Of a stretch of DNA of 17,078 nt, positions 1 to 7,800 are shown piece by piece. The position numbers and the translations under genes were made by a program. The DNA is from JAYUHK01 sp043767025 (lineage in GTDB: Bacteria; Bacteroidota; Bacteroidia; Chitinophagales; Saprospiraceae). Location: the NCBI GenBank assembly GCA_043767025.1, contig JAYUHK010000101.1:1-17078 (forward strand), written 5' to 3'. Every line of letters starts with the position of its first letter. Position 1 is the first letter of the stretch. The notes below the pieces were generated by a model, which had not been told where the DNA came from, made no database searches, and worked only from the letters and a program-made list of their open reading frames with translations.

Positions 1-3
1 CTT

Positions 4-107
4 ACACTTAAATAGATGACATTTAATATTCGACATAATTCGTTGATTTTCAATAGTTTATGATGACTCAAAATTAAAAACTAAAAACTTATAACTTATA
101 ACTGCTT
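4..107 (+). repeat. Dispersed repeat R1, copy 1
   Basis: First of three copies in the window (others near 1144-1247 and 13442-13550), all in the same orientation. The shared core begins CACTTAAATAGATGACATTT, continues through a stretch containing CATAATTCGTTGATTTTCAA and ends in a run of AAAAACT / TATAACT units. The left edge of this copy is cut by the window start. In the complete copies the ends read ATAAGTT/GTAAGTT on the left and AACTTAT/AACTTAC-like on the right, a short inverted repeat. No coding potential is visible. The copy lies directly upstream of the MazG-gldD genes, so it may carry or influence their promoter; that is inference. Confidence 0.8.
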
Positions 108-138
108 ATAAAAATTGTGGACAACTATTTGTAAGAAT

Positions 139-477
139 ATGACACTAAAAAGCGCGCAAAAATTGGTAGATGAATGGATTACGACCGTCGGAATCCGCTA
201 CTACAACGAACTTACCAACACCGTTATCCTCGCCGAAGAAGTAGGCGAAGTGGCAAGCCTCATGGCTCGCCTTTACGGTGAGCAATCTTTCAAAACCCCC
301 GAAGAAGCGGCAACCGCCAAAACGGATTTGCCAGACGAAATGGCAGATGTATTGTTTGTTTTGATTTGCCTTGCCAACCAAACGGGAGTGGATTTGGAAG
401 ATGCACTGCGCCGAAATTTGGAGAAAAAGACCAAGCGCGACACACTTCGCCACGCAAACAATGAAAAACTAAAGTAA
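139..477 (+). CDS. MazG-fold nucleotide pyrophosphohydrolase
   Basis: A 112-residue all-alpha MazG-type protein. The family hydrolyses nucleoside triphosphates to monophosphates and pyrophosphate in the cytoplasm, usually as house-cleaning of abnormal nucleotides. The Mg-binding signature is visible as EEVGE (residues 33-37) and EMAD (67-70), the EExxE...ExxD pattern. The ATG at 139 is preferred over an upstream in-frame TTG at 115, because the family motif begins soon after it and the length is typical of single-domain members. Only five bases separate its stop from the gldD start, so the two are probably co-transcribed. The substrate cannot be read from the sequence. Confidence 0.88.
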   Translation: MTLKSAQKLVDEWITTVGIRYYNELTNTVILAEEVGEVASLMARLYGEQSFKTPEEAATAKTDLPDEMADVLFVLICLANQTGVDLEDALRRNLEKKTKRDTLRHANNEKLK

Positions 478-482
478 AACCA

Positions 483-1073
483 ATGAGAAAATATCTTTTT
501 TTATGGATAACTTTTTGTAGCCTTTTGGGCTGCGAAGAAGCAACTTATACGCCCAAGCCGCGCGGATTTCCGAGAGTGGATTTTCCGACCAAATCTTATC
601 AACAGTTTGATGAGAACTACTGCCACTTTGTTTTTGACTATCCAAAATACGCCATCGTGCAGCAAGATTCTTCTTTTTTTGACGAAAGACCTGCTGACCC
701 ATGTTGGTTTGATATTTATTTTCCAGACTTTGACGGGCGAGTACATTGCAGTTATTATCCGATTCGTTCTCGAAAGGATTTTGACAAACACACCGACGAC
801 GCTTTCAAACTGGCAGGAAAACACAATTTAAAAGCTAATTTTATTGACGAAATGCGGATACAAAAGCCTAACCACGTCAGCGGATTTGTGTTTGATATTG
901 ACGGACCGGCTGCGTCGCCATTTCAGTTTTATCTTACCGACAGCACGCGGCATTTTTTGAGGGGCGCAGTTTATTTCAACACACAATCACGCCCTGACTC
1001 GATGGCACCTGTGTTGGATTTTATCAAAAAAGATGTCATACAAATGGTCAATACCTTTGAGTGGAGAAAATGA
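483..1073 (+). CDS. gldD: Gliding motility lipoprotein GldD
   Basis: A 196-residue lipoprotein with a short hydrophobic signal and lipobox LLGC (lipidated Cys at residue 17). The mature start carries the GldD hallmark TPKPRGFPRVDFP, then SYQ, a region with C and FDYP, and a WFDIYFPDFDG segment followed by YYPI. GldD is one of the envelope lipoproteins needed for Bacteroidota gliding, associated with the Gld/type IX secretion machinery. In Flavobacterium gldD lies near gldE; here no other gld gene is adjacent and the partner is a MazG protein five bases upstream. Assignment rests on recalled family motifs rather than an alignment. An R1 repeat and a terminator follow. Confidence 0.88.
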   Translation: MRKYLFLWITFCSLLGCEEATYTPKPRGFPRVDFPTKSYQQFDENYCHFVFDYPKYAIVQQDSSFFDERPADPCWFDIYFPDFDGRVHCSYYPIRSRKDFDKHTDDAFKLAGKHNLKANFIDEMRIQKPNHVSGFVFDIDGPAASPFQFYLTDSTRHFLRGAVYFNTQSRPDSMAPVLDFIKKDVIQMVNTFEWRK

Positions 1074-1143
1074 TAAATAGTTTTTGGTTTTTAGTGATTG
1101 GTTTTTAGTCGCGCAAGTAATTGGTAATGAGTTAATTAGAGTA

Positions 1144-1247
1144 AGTTCTCACACTTAAATAGATGACATTTAATATTTAACATAATTCGTTGATTTTCAA
1201 TAGTTTATGACGACTCAAAAATAAAAACTAAAAACTTACTTACTTAT
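1144..1247 (+). repeat. Dispersed repeat R1, copy 2
   Basis: Same core as the copies at 4 and 13442, with a few substitutions (TATTTAACAT for TATTCGACAT; GACGACTC for GATGACTC). It starts with GTAAGTTC and ends in AAAAACTTACTTACTTAT. To its left, 1079-1097 contains AGTTTTTGGTTTTTAGT, which is complementary to the ACTAAAAACT-type tail of the repeat, so the copy sits inside a loose larger inverted repeat. It lies in the gap between gldD and the sigma factor gene, left of the terminator. No gene is visible in it. Confidence 0.8.
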
Positions 1248-1291
1248 TTTAATAATTCTTTAAAAATATATGCTGCTTATTGTTGGCGCAA

Positions 1292-1332
1292 AAAAAACGG
1301 CGAATTGTGCTTTTGCACAATCGCCGTTTTTT
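1292..1332. terminator. Bidirectional intrinsic terminator
   Basis: A long near-perfect hairpin. The left arm AAAAAACGGCGA-A-TTGTGC pairs with GCACAATCGCCGTTTTTT across a TTTT loop, with one bulged A. The GC-rich CGGCGA block flanked by A and T tracts lets it work in both directions: for the mazG-gldD unit from the left and for the sigma factor gene, ending at 1424, from the right. Confidence 0.88.
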
Positions 1333-1423
1333 CTTGTGGAACAAATAAAAGATGAGATACCCCAAATTTTAGAGACGTTCTTTATATAAAAATTACCTGT
1401 TGAAAGTCAGATGAAATACTATC

Positions 1424-1990
1424 CTAATCGAGTTCGTTTTGGATAGCGGCGTACGCCATTGAGCGTTCCCACGCGCTGCTCAAACCGTCGTAGCGGCGAT
1501 TGACCATTTCTTTCAGCTCCTTGCGGGCGAAGAAAATTCGGCTTTTCACAGTTCCGAGTGGCAACACGAGTTCGTCCGCTATTTCCTGATACTTATAGCC
1601 TTCGTAGTGCATCACGAATGGGATTTTGATACTGTTGTCCAAAGAATCGACCATTCCCGTCAGCTCTTGCATCATGATATTTGACTCCGCTTCGTTGCTG
1701 ATGGACGCACTTCCCGAGTTGAGGTAGTACATATTGTCGGTAGAGTCCATGATGGTATTGGACTTTACTTTTTTGCGGTAGTTATTGATAAAAATATTCT
1801 TCATAATCGTGAATAGCCACGCTTTGAAGTTGGTACCCGGTCTGAATTTGTCGCGGTTGGTCAAGGCTCTAAAAGCTGTTTCTTGGTATAAATCTTTTGC
1901 ATCTTCCGAGTTTTTCGTCAGATTGTAAGCAAAAGCATTTAACATAGCTGTTAGTTGGTCGAAGCGATTGCAGAATTCGATAGAAGTCAT
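1424..1990 (-). CDS. ECF-type sigma-70 family RNA polymerase sigma factor
   Basis: A 188-residue two-domain sigma factor. Region 2 spans roughly residues 8-75, with DLYQETA (33-39) and FKAWLFTIMKNIFINNYRK (55-73) for core binding and -10 recognition. Region 4 spans about 112-168, with the helix-turn-helix GYKYQEIADELVLPLGTVKS. There is no region 3, as expected for ECF (extracytoplasmic function) sigma factors. The ATG at 1990 gives the standard N-terminus. The 5' leader is about 40 bases from a strong vegetative-type promoter (2039-2070). No membrane anti-sigma gene is adjacent, which is common for Bacteroidota ECF factors of this class. The regulon is unknown. The gene ends at the bidirectional terminator. 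Confidence 0.93.
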   Translation of the reverse strand: MTSIEFCNRFDQLTAMLNAFAYNLTKNSEDAKDLYQETAFRALTNRDKFRPGTNFKAWLFTIMKNIFINNYRKKVKSNTIMDSTDNMYYLNSGSASISNEAESNIMMQELTGMVDSLDNSIKIPFVMHYEGYKYQEIADELVLPLGTVKSRIFFARKELKEMVNRRYDGLSSAWERSMAYAAIQNELD

Positions 1991-2038
1991 ACTTAGTAGC
2001 TGTTTTGTGAAATAATATACCGATTACTTTTGTTGAAG

Positions 2039-2070
2039 CAAAGGTATAGTTTTATTAAACAAAATACAAA
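2039..2070 (-). promoter_or_regulatory. Bacteroidota-type promoter for the sigma factor gene
   Basis: On the minus strand TTTG (+ strand CAAA, 2067-2070) is followed by exactly 20 nt and TACCTTTG (+ strand CAAAGGTA, 2039-2046). This matches the known Bacteroidota consensus TTTG - about 20 nt - TAnnTTTG. The predicted start is near 2031, giving a leader of about 40 nt to the ATG at 1990. The remaining upstream sequence to 2224 is A/T-rich and shows no gene. Confidence 0.8.
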
Positions 2071-2224
2071 CTATTTTTTCAAAAAACAGTGAAATATTTT
2101 TATTTTCTAATATTTTAATAAAAAATAATTATGTAAATAACTGATAAACAAGTATTTATGTATTTTTTCTAAAATTTAATTTTATTCAACAACTTTCAAT
2201 AATTACTGAAAATATCGAAAAAAA

Positions 2225-3313
2225 TTATTTTTGTGCTTTCGATAGCAGCACGAGCGCAATTCCAAAAAATAAGATATTTGGAATCCAAACGCCGAAAATG
2301 GGCGAGAAATTTTGGTTGAGGGCGAAAGTGGTAGAAAATTTACTCAAAAAAACAAAAATCGCGCCCAATCCGATGCCGATGGCAAGATGAAAACCCATGC
2401 CGCCGCGCACTTTGCGAGCAGCGACGGCGACTCCGATGAGCGTCAATATCAGCACCGAAAAAGGGTCGGCGGTGCGGCGAAATATTTCTATTTCGTAGTT
2501 TTTGGTGGCTTCGAGTCCTCTGTCTTTTTCTTGGCTAATGAATCTATTCAGCTCCGGGCTGGTCATCATTTCCTTTTGATTGTTGTAGCGTACAAAGTCG
2601 TCGGGGCGCAGGCGCAGGGTAGTGTCCAAGTCTTTTCCGTAGGCGATGAGCAGCGACTCGTCCAATCCGTTGAAGGTCCGAATCTGATAGTCCGTGAGTC
2701 GCCAACGGTTGGGTTCGCCGAGCCACTTGGCGGAGTTGGCTTCTACGATGCTCACGAGTTCGGAGTTTTTAAATTGTTCTATGCGGAGGTCTGTGGCTAC
2801 GGTGTCGTATTTCCGAAAATATTTTACATAGGCTTTTGTGTCGGTACCGATGAACAGATGCACGTTGTCTGTCCGTCCTCGGTCGCTTGTTTTGTCAATA
2901 TATTTGTGTTCAAAATTGAGCCGTATTTTGTTTCCGTTGGGCAGAATAAAGTGGTTGGAAACGAGTAAAAGAAGCGTAATCAAGCTGGCGGCTAAAATAA
3001 ATGGTCGCAACATTCGCCGAAAACTTACTCCTGCTCCGAGTATGGAGATGATTTCTGCATTGTATGCCATTCGGGAGGTAAAAAAAATAACTGCTATGAG
3101 CGAAAAGAGGGGCCAAAGAAGGCTGTTTATCCAAGGCAAAAAAGTCAGGTAATAGTCAAAGATAATTTGTTTTTTGGTACACGGTTCCGTGATGAAGCGT
3201 TCTACTTTTTCGCTAAAATCGATCGTAGTAGCTACCAAAGAGAATATCAGTGCGGTAAAAAAGAACGTAGAAAGGTATTTTTTTATAATATATTTGTCAA
3301 TGATTGTCAGCAT
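2225..3313 (-). CDS. LptF/LptG-family permease (YjgP/YjgQ)
   Basis: A 362-residue inner membrane protein of the YjgP/YjgQ family. In Gram-negative bacteria two such subunits with the LptB ATPase extract lipopolysaccharide from the inner membrane and pass it to the periplasmic bridge. It shows the family pattern: three N-terminal membrane segments (about residues 13-31, 56-79 and 102-122), a periplasmic beta-rich domain, and three C-terminal segments (about 284-300, 307-325 and 339-357). The start MLTIIDKYIIKKYL and the stretch AEIISILGAGVSFRRM are characteristic. It is closer in feel to LptG, but F and G cannot be separated safely here. It stands alone, with no lptB or paralogue nearby. Confidence 0.9.
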   Translation of the reverse strand: MLTIIDKYIIKKYLSTFFFTALIFSLVATTIDFSEKVERFITEPCTKKQIIFDYYLTFLPWINSLLWPLFSLIAVIFFTSRMAYNAEIISILGAGVSFRRMLRPFILAASLITLLLLVSNHFILPNGNKIRLNFEHKYIDKTSDRGRTDNVHLFIGTDTKAYVKYFRKYDTVATDLRIEQFKNSELVSIVEANSAKWLGEPNRWRLTDYQIRTFNGLDESLLIAYGKDLDTTLRLRPDDFVRYNNQKEMMTSPELNRFISQEKDRGLEATKNYEIEIFRRTADPFSVLILTLIGVAVAARKVRGGMGFHLAIGIGLGAIFVFLSKFSTTFALNQNFSPIFGVWIPNILFFGIALVLLSKAQK

Positions 3314-3378
3314 TTTACCTTTTTGGACGGTGCGAAAGAGTTAGCAATGTATCTAAAATAAAAATTGGAGCGGCTTAG

Positions 3379-3539
3379 GAACGCGTCCGAAATAAGTTAC
3401 TGTATTCTGACTTGCCTTTTGAGCCAAAACTGCGTTAGATTTTCGTTACGATGCACGGCATCGCGCCTCAAATCTGCCTTGTTTTGACCAAAAATTCTGC
3501 GTCACAATATTCAGTACTTTATTTTCTCTTCATTCCTTA
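3379..3539 (+). repeat. Hairpin repeat family E, long copy 1
   Basis: A 161-base element filling most of the gap between ybeY and the LPS permease gene. Conserved left end GAACGCGTCCGAAATAAGTT and right end TACTTTATTTTCTCTTCATT then CCTTA match the copy at 4581. The interior is a long imperfect hairpin: TTACTG-TATTCTGAC pairs with GTCACAATATTCAGTA, then CCAAAAC with GTTTTGACC, then AGATTT with AAATCT, with CGATGC-ACG-GCATCG at the tip. The last three bases, TTA, are the complement of the ybeY stop codon, so the element edge overlaps the gene's 3' end. Confidence 0.8.
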
Positions 3540-3998
3540 TTTATTTTTCATTTCCAAATAATAATTTTCTTTTTCGGTCATTTTGGCTTGGTCGGCTTCG
3601 GTTTTGTCTTTGTAGCCCAAAAGATGAAGAATGCCGTGCATCATCACGCGCTGGAGTTCGTGTTGGAAGGCTACGCCGTAGGTAGCGGCGTTTTCGCGGA
3701 CGCGGTCGATGCTGATAAAAATATCGCCCTCGACGGCTTTTTTGGAATATGGAAAGGTAATAATGTCGGTCAGCGTGTCGTGCTGCAAGTAATCTACGTT
3801 CATTTGGTGTAGATATTCGTCCGAGCAAAAGATGTATGAAACTTCGGTCAGCGAAGATTTTTCTTCGGCGACGGTGCGTTCAATCCATGCTTTGATAGCG
3901 GTTTGCTCTGCGAGTTGAAAGTCAATTTCCTCCGAAAAAAAATTAATTTCAGCGTTTAGATTTTCTTTTTCGGAAGTGGTTGGTTCCGAATGGTTCAT
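3537..3998 (-). CDS. ybeY: Endoribonuclease YbeY, rRNA maturation factor
   Basis: A 153-residue YbeY. The family is a zinc-dependent RNase needed for 16S rRNA 3' end processing and ribosome quality control in the cytoplasm. The metal-binding motif is HGILHLLGYKD (H121, H125). The third canonical His of HGxLHLxGYDH is Asp/Lys here (GYKDKT), a form I associate with Bacteroidota YbeY. Other family stretches are SYIFCSDEYLHQMNVDYLQHDTLTDIITFPY and GDIFIS. The ATG at 3998 is chosen because it overlaps the upstream gene's TGA as ATGA, giving translational coupling; the reading frame is open further upstream but lies inside the anti-sigma gene. The stop falls at the edge of repeat E. Confidence 0.93.
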   Translation of the reverse strand: MNHSEPTTSEKENLNAEINFFSEEIDFQLAEQTAIKAWIERTVAEEKSSLTEVSYIFCSDEYLHQMNVDYLQHDTLTDIITFPYSKKAVEGDIFISIDRVRENAATYGVAFQHELQRVMMHGILHLLGYKDKTEADQAKMTEKENYYLEMKNK

Positions 3999-4399
3999 AT
4001 TCGGAATTGCATTTCGACGGTGCTGCCGTTGTTGCGAAAGCTGATGTTGTCGGAGAGTTCTCGCATGAGGAATACGCCGCGTCCGCCGCATTTGCAGAGA
4101 TTTTCGCTGCAAGTCGGGTCTGGAAGATTGTTGTAGTCGAAGCCTTTTCCTTCGTCACTGACTCGGAAGGCGATTTTTCCTCTACGTTCCAGCAGCTCTA
4201 CGCGGACGCTTTTGCTTTCGTCGCGTCCGTTGCCATGAATAATGGCGTTGTTCACGGCTTCCGTGAGGCTGACGAGGATGTTTCCGTAGGTATCGGGAGC
4301 GATTCGCAGTTTGTTTGCTAATTGCTCGACCATTGTTTCCACGCGTGCCACACTTTGGGGCTGTGATGGAAATGCTAACATAGTAATGTGTTCCGTCAT
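3995..4399 (-). CDS. RsbW-like anti-sigma regulatory ATPase / serine kinase
   Basis: A 134-residue GHKL-fold (HATPase_c_2) protein of the RsbW/SpoIIAB type. Such proteins bind partner sigma factors, or phosphorylate STAS anti-anti-sigma proteins, using ATP. Visible motifs are the N box SLTEAVNNAIIHGNG (E47, N50/N51, H55), the G1 box SDEGKGFD (D82, G84, G86) and the lid/G2 region GGRGVFLMREL (105-115). Three cysteines lie just before the glycine-rich lid (C97, C102, C104), which is unusual. It is the first gene of a pair with ybeY, coupled by a 4-nt ATGA overlap. No STAS partner is present in the window, so its target is unknown. Confidence 0.88.
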   Translation of the reverse strand: MTEHITMLAFPSQPQSVARVETMVEQLANKLRIAPDTYGNILVSLTEAVNNAIIHGNGRDESKSVRVELLERRGKIAFRVSDEGKGFDYNNLPDPTCSENLCKCGGRGVFLMRELSDNISFRNNGSTVEMQFRI

Positions 4400-4410
4400 A
4401 AGCTAAGTGT

Positions 4411-4432
4411 CTGGAAAGTTCAACGTTTCCAG
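4411..4432 (-). promoter_or_regulatory. Leader hairpin upstream of the anti-sigma gene
   Basis: CTGGAAA and TTTCCAG form a perfect 7-bp stem with an 8-nt loop, ending 12 nt before the ATG at 4399. If transcribed it would lie in the 5' leader and could affect translation. No promoter matching TAnnTTTG was found upstream, so the role is conjecture. Confidence 0.3.
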
Positions 4433-4489
4433 CAGAAGATTTGTCGGGTGATAAAATATTTTGTCTGTCTGTTTGTTTGGCTACCTTTA

Positions 4490-4533
4490 GAAATGCGTCT
4501 AAAATAAATTAGTCATTTCCTCTTCATTTCTTA
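4490..4533 (+). repeat. Hairpin repeat family E, short degenerate copy
   Basis: GAAATGCGTCTAAAATAAAT followed by TAGTCATTTCCTCTTCATTT and CTTA joins the left and right ends of family E directly, without the central hairpin. It differs at several positions from the cleaner short copy at 8404-8446. It lies 48 bases upstream of long copy 2 in the gap between the anti-sigma gene and the DUF4175-type gene. Confidence 0.65.
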
Positions 4534-4580
4534 CGCAAGGCGGCTTTACTTCGGATAAATTATGTTCGGGACGGATACGT

Positions 4581-4740
4581 GAACGCGCCTAAAATAAACT
4601 ACTTGTTTTTTCTGCTCAATTACAACCAATCACTGCGTTATTTTTTCGTTTCAACGCCTTGCGTCGCGCCTCAAAAATGCCTTGTTATTGATTGAATTAA
4701 TTGGAAAAAATTGAGTACTTTATTTTTTCTTCATTCCTTA
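4581..4740 (+). repeat. Hairpin repeat family E, long copy 2
   Basis: A 160-base element with left end GAACGCGCCTAAAATAAACT and right end TACTTTATTTTTTCTTCATT then CCTTA. Its arms pair (TTTTTTC...CAATTA...CAATCA with TGATTG...AATTAATTG...GAAAAAA), but their sequence is unlike the arms of copy 1. The centre is shared with copy 1: CTGCGTTA, TTTTCGTT, a small tip hairpin (AACGC-CTT-GCGTC), CGCGCCTCAAA and TGCCTTGTT. The rest of the 473-base gap (4741-4872) shows no gene or clear structure. Confidence 0.8.
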
Positions 4741-4872
4741 TGTTCACTGCGAGCCGAGCGAGCGGGTAAAAACACTTACCACACATCAGATGCGTTTGGA
4801 TACAATCGCTTGGTTCGAAGTACAAATCTGCACTATTTTTTTGAACAATGCAAATTTTGATGCTCTTTCTCC

Positions 4873-7800
4873 TTATTTTTTTAACGTTTTGTAGTATTCT
4901 TCTACTAAATTTTTGTAAAAAGGTTTCAAAGACGGCGAAACAGTTTTGTAAGTTTCGATTTCGGCTTCTCTTTTTTTGAGATATTCTTCGAGCGACGGCG
5001 GCATTTTCCGTTCTACTTCGTGGGCGACGGCGGCTTTGCGTTTGTTGTCGTACTCGCGCTCGCGCTCGGCGCGCTCGGCTTCGAGTAGGCGGGTCAAGAT
5101 GTCTTCCTGACGTTTCATAGTTTCGTTGCTGAGTCGTTTATTGACGAGTTCGGTTTCTACTTTGTCCATCATGTCTTGGAGTTCTTGCAAACTTTTGTCG
5201 CCCTGTCCTTTTTCTTGTTTGTCTTGTTGGATTTCGCGGAGTGCGCGGCGGAGCGCGGATTGTTTGGCAGCCATTTTTGCAAATTCTTGGCTGCTGCCGT
5301 CTTTTCCGCCGTCTTTGCCACCTTCTTTGCCGTCCTTTCCGTCTTTACCACTTTTGCCGCCTTTCATTCCCTGCCCCATTTTTTTCATGTCCTCGTTGAG
5401 TTCTTTTTGTCCTTGCGTAATTTTGTCCATCGGCACTTTGCCTTTACCGCCTTTTCCATTTGGATTTTTTCCGCCGGGTTTTTTACAAGAGCCGCTTCCG
5501 GGCTTGCTGGAGGAGGCTTGTTGTTGCATTTGGTCCATGCTTTCGCTGAGCATGAGCGCGAGGTCATTCACGTTTTTCATGGTGCGCTGCTGTTGGTCGG
5601 CGGCTTCTGATTTTTGACGTTCTTCGAGATGTTTGAGTCCGCCCTCCATGTTGCCCGTGATTTCGGATATTTTTTCGGTCACGAATGATTCTATCTGCAC
5701 CACTCGCTTACTGAGGGCTTGGAGGCTGTCTTTTATCAGTCCAAAATCGTCTTTGAGCTTGTATTGGCGTTGGATAAGCTCCACATAGCGTGGCGTGTTG
5801 ATGGGCGTGGCGTTGAAGTCGCCCATCACTTTTTCTTGGTCAAAAGAAAGCCCAACCAAATTTTCGAGGAGTTGGCGCATGGCTTTGAGGTCTTCTTCGG
5901 CTTGCTCTTGCTCCTCCGATTCCTTTTTTTGCTGCATTGAGTTCGCCATATCCTTCATATTTTCGGCAGCTTTTTTCTGTTTTTTCGCAGCTTTTTTATT
6001 TTCCTTCTGCTTCATGTCCTGCTGGCTTTCCTTCATATTTTGCTCCGCCTCTTTTTCCTTTTCTTTGTCCAACCCTAAATCTTTTTTATTTTCGAGGTCT
6101 TGATTTTTTTTCTCCAAATCTTTGAGGTCTTTTTTCAAGTCCTCAAATTTTTTGTTCAGTTCTTCTTGTTTTTTCTCTAATTGCTCTTGCGGTTTTTCGC
6201 TTTTATCGGTGTCTTTGCTGAGTTCTTCTTGTTGCTTCGCCATTTCTTGGAGTTTCTCGATGGTTTCTTGTTGCTTCTGCTCCATTTCGAGCTGTTTGAA
6301 CAGTTCCAACATTCGGTCCATTTCCATGTGCATCTCGTCGTTGTTGAGTTTCATGTTCTCCATTTTTTCGAGAGCTTGGTCTTTTTCGAGTTTTTGGAGC
6401 ATTTCTTGAATTTGCATCATGAGTTTTTTGGTTTCGTCATTTTGCAATTCATTGAACAACTTTTCGAGTTTTTCTTGTTTTTCGAGCAATTTTTCGTCAG
6501 GCTTCGAAAACTCCTGTTGGTTTTTCAAGTTCTCTTGAAAATTTTTCTTTGCGTCTTCTATTTGTTTGTCCAACTCTTTTTGGCGCGCCAATAGTTTTTC
6601 GAGTTCCTTCCGTGTCTGCCAGTCCATTTCTTTTTGTTGGAGCAGTTTTTCGCGCAGACGCTTGAGTTCTTCCTGCACTTTTTTGGATTCTTTGAGTGCG
6701 GTTTCCAAGTCTTTTTTGATTTCGTCGTTGTTTTGTTGCTCTATTTTCTGAAATTCTTCTGCCGACGGCAAACGATAATTCATCAGCGTGGTGCGCGAAG
6801 ATTTGCTGCCATTCACGCCGTCGTTGTCGAACACTTCAAAGTAATAAGTGACTTCTTCGCCGGGCTTCAGGTTGAGGTCGCGCACGTCGAAGGTGTGTTT
6901 GTACTGGATTTGTTTGCCTGCTGGCTTTTGTAGCGGCACTGAAACGGATTGTCCTTCTTTTCCGCCTGCGTCTTTCACGCGATAGTTGAAAGAAAGGCTG
7001 CGCAAACCGTAGTCGTCGGCAGCGTCGCCTGCGAAGAAAAATACTTTGCCTGCCGCCGCGCTCGTGCTATCCGTGAATTTTTCGACATTGATAGTTGGGT
7101 GCAAGTCGGGGACGACCGAGAGGCTGTACGCTACGGAGTCGGCGTGCGGTAGATTTTTGTTGGAAATAAAAACTCTGTATCGCTCGTTGGTGGCTGCTTT
7201 TCGCTCGAAAGAGAACAAATCGTCACCAAATTTTTTGGCACCTTGCGCCGCGCCATTTTCAAATTGTAGCGTCACTTGGTCGGTATTTTTTGCATTGAAC
7301 GCCCACGTTATTTCGGTGCCTTGCGGCAACACAAGGTCGCCAATATTTTCTAATTCTTCGTCTTTTCGCTCTGTGTAGTCCGGATAATTCAACTTCACAG
7401 CAAAGCCTTCGATGTTTGGTTTTTTCAATACGTCCAATCGAAACGGCTCGGAGCCGAAGCCGCCAGCCGCCAATTTGAAGTCGGTTTCTTTCTGTACGTT
7501 GTTGAATTGGTAAGAAAAAACGTCTGCCGATTCTTTTGTCAGGCGGTATTGCACTTTATCCACATCAATAAACATTTCGTTGGGCAGCACGTCGCCTTCG
7601 GCTCGCACTTGGAGCTTAAAATCCCCAAACTGTACCACTCGAAGGCTGTCTTTATTGACCACAAAACGGAACGGCGCGGCGCGCTCAAACTCCTTGTTGT
7701 TCTGTATCAATCGCTTGGAGCCTTCTCTGATGATGTTGGGTGCCCACCAGACCAAAAAAAGCAGCAACGCCAACGGCGGCAGGGCGTAGCGGAGGTATTT

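Noticed and set aside
2312..2968. A 218-codon + strand frame opposite the LPS permease gene
   Set aside because: Shadow frame: the minus-strand product is a clear LptF/G permease with six membrane segments.
5126..5617. Long + strand frames opposite the DUF4175-type gene (Ser/Phe/Leu-rich)
   Set aside because: They are antisense shadows of the Lys/Glu-rich coiled-coil coding sequence, with low-complexity composition and no start context.
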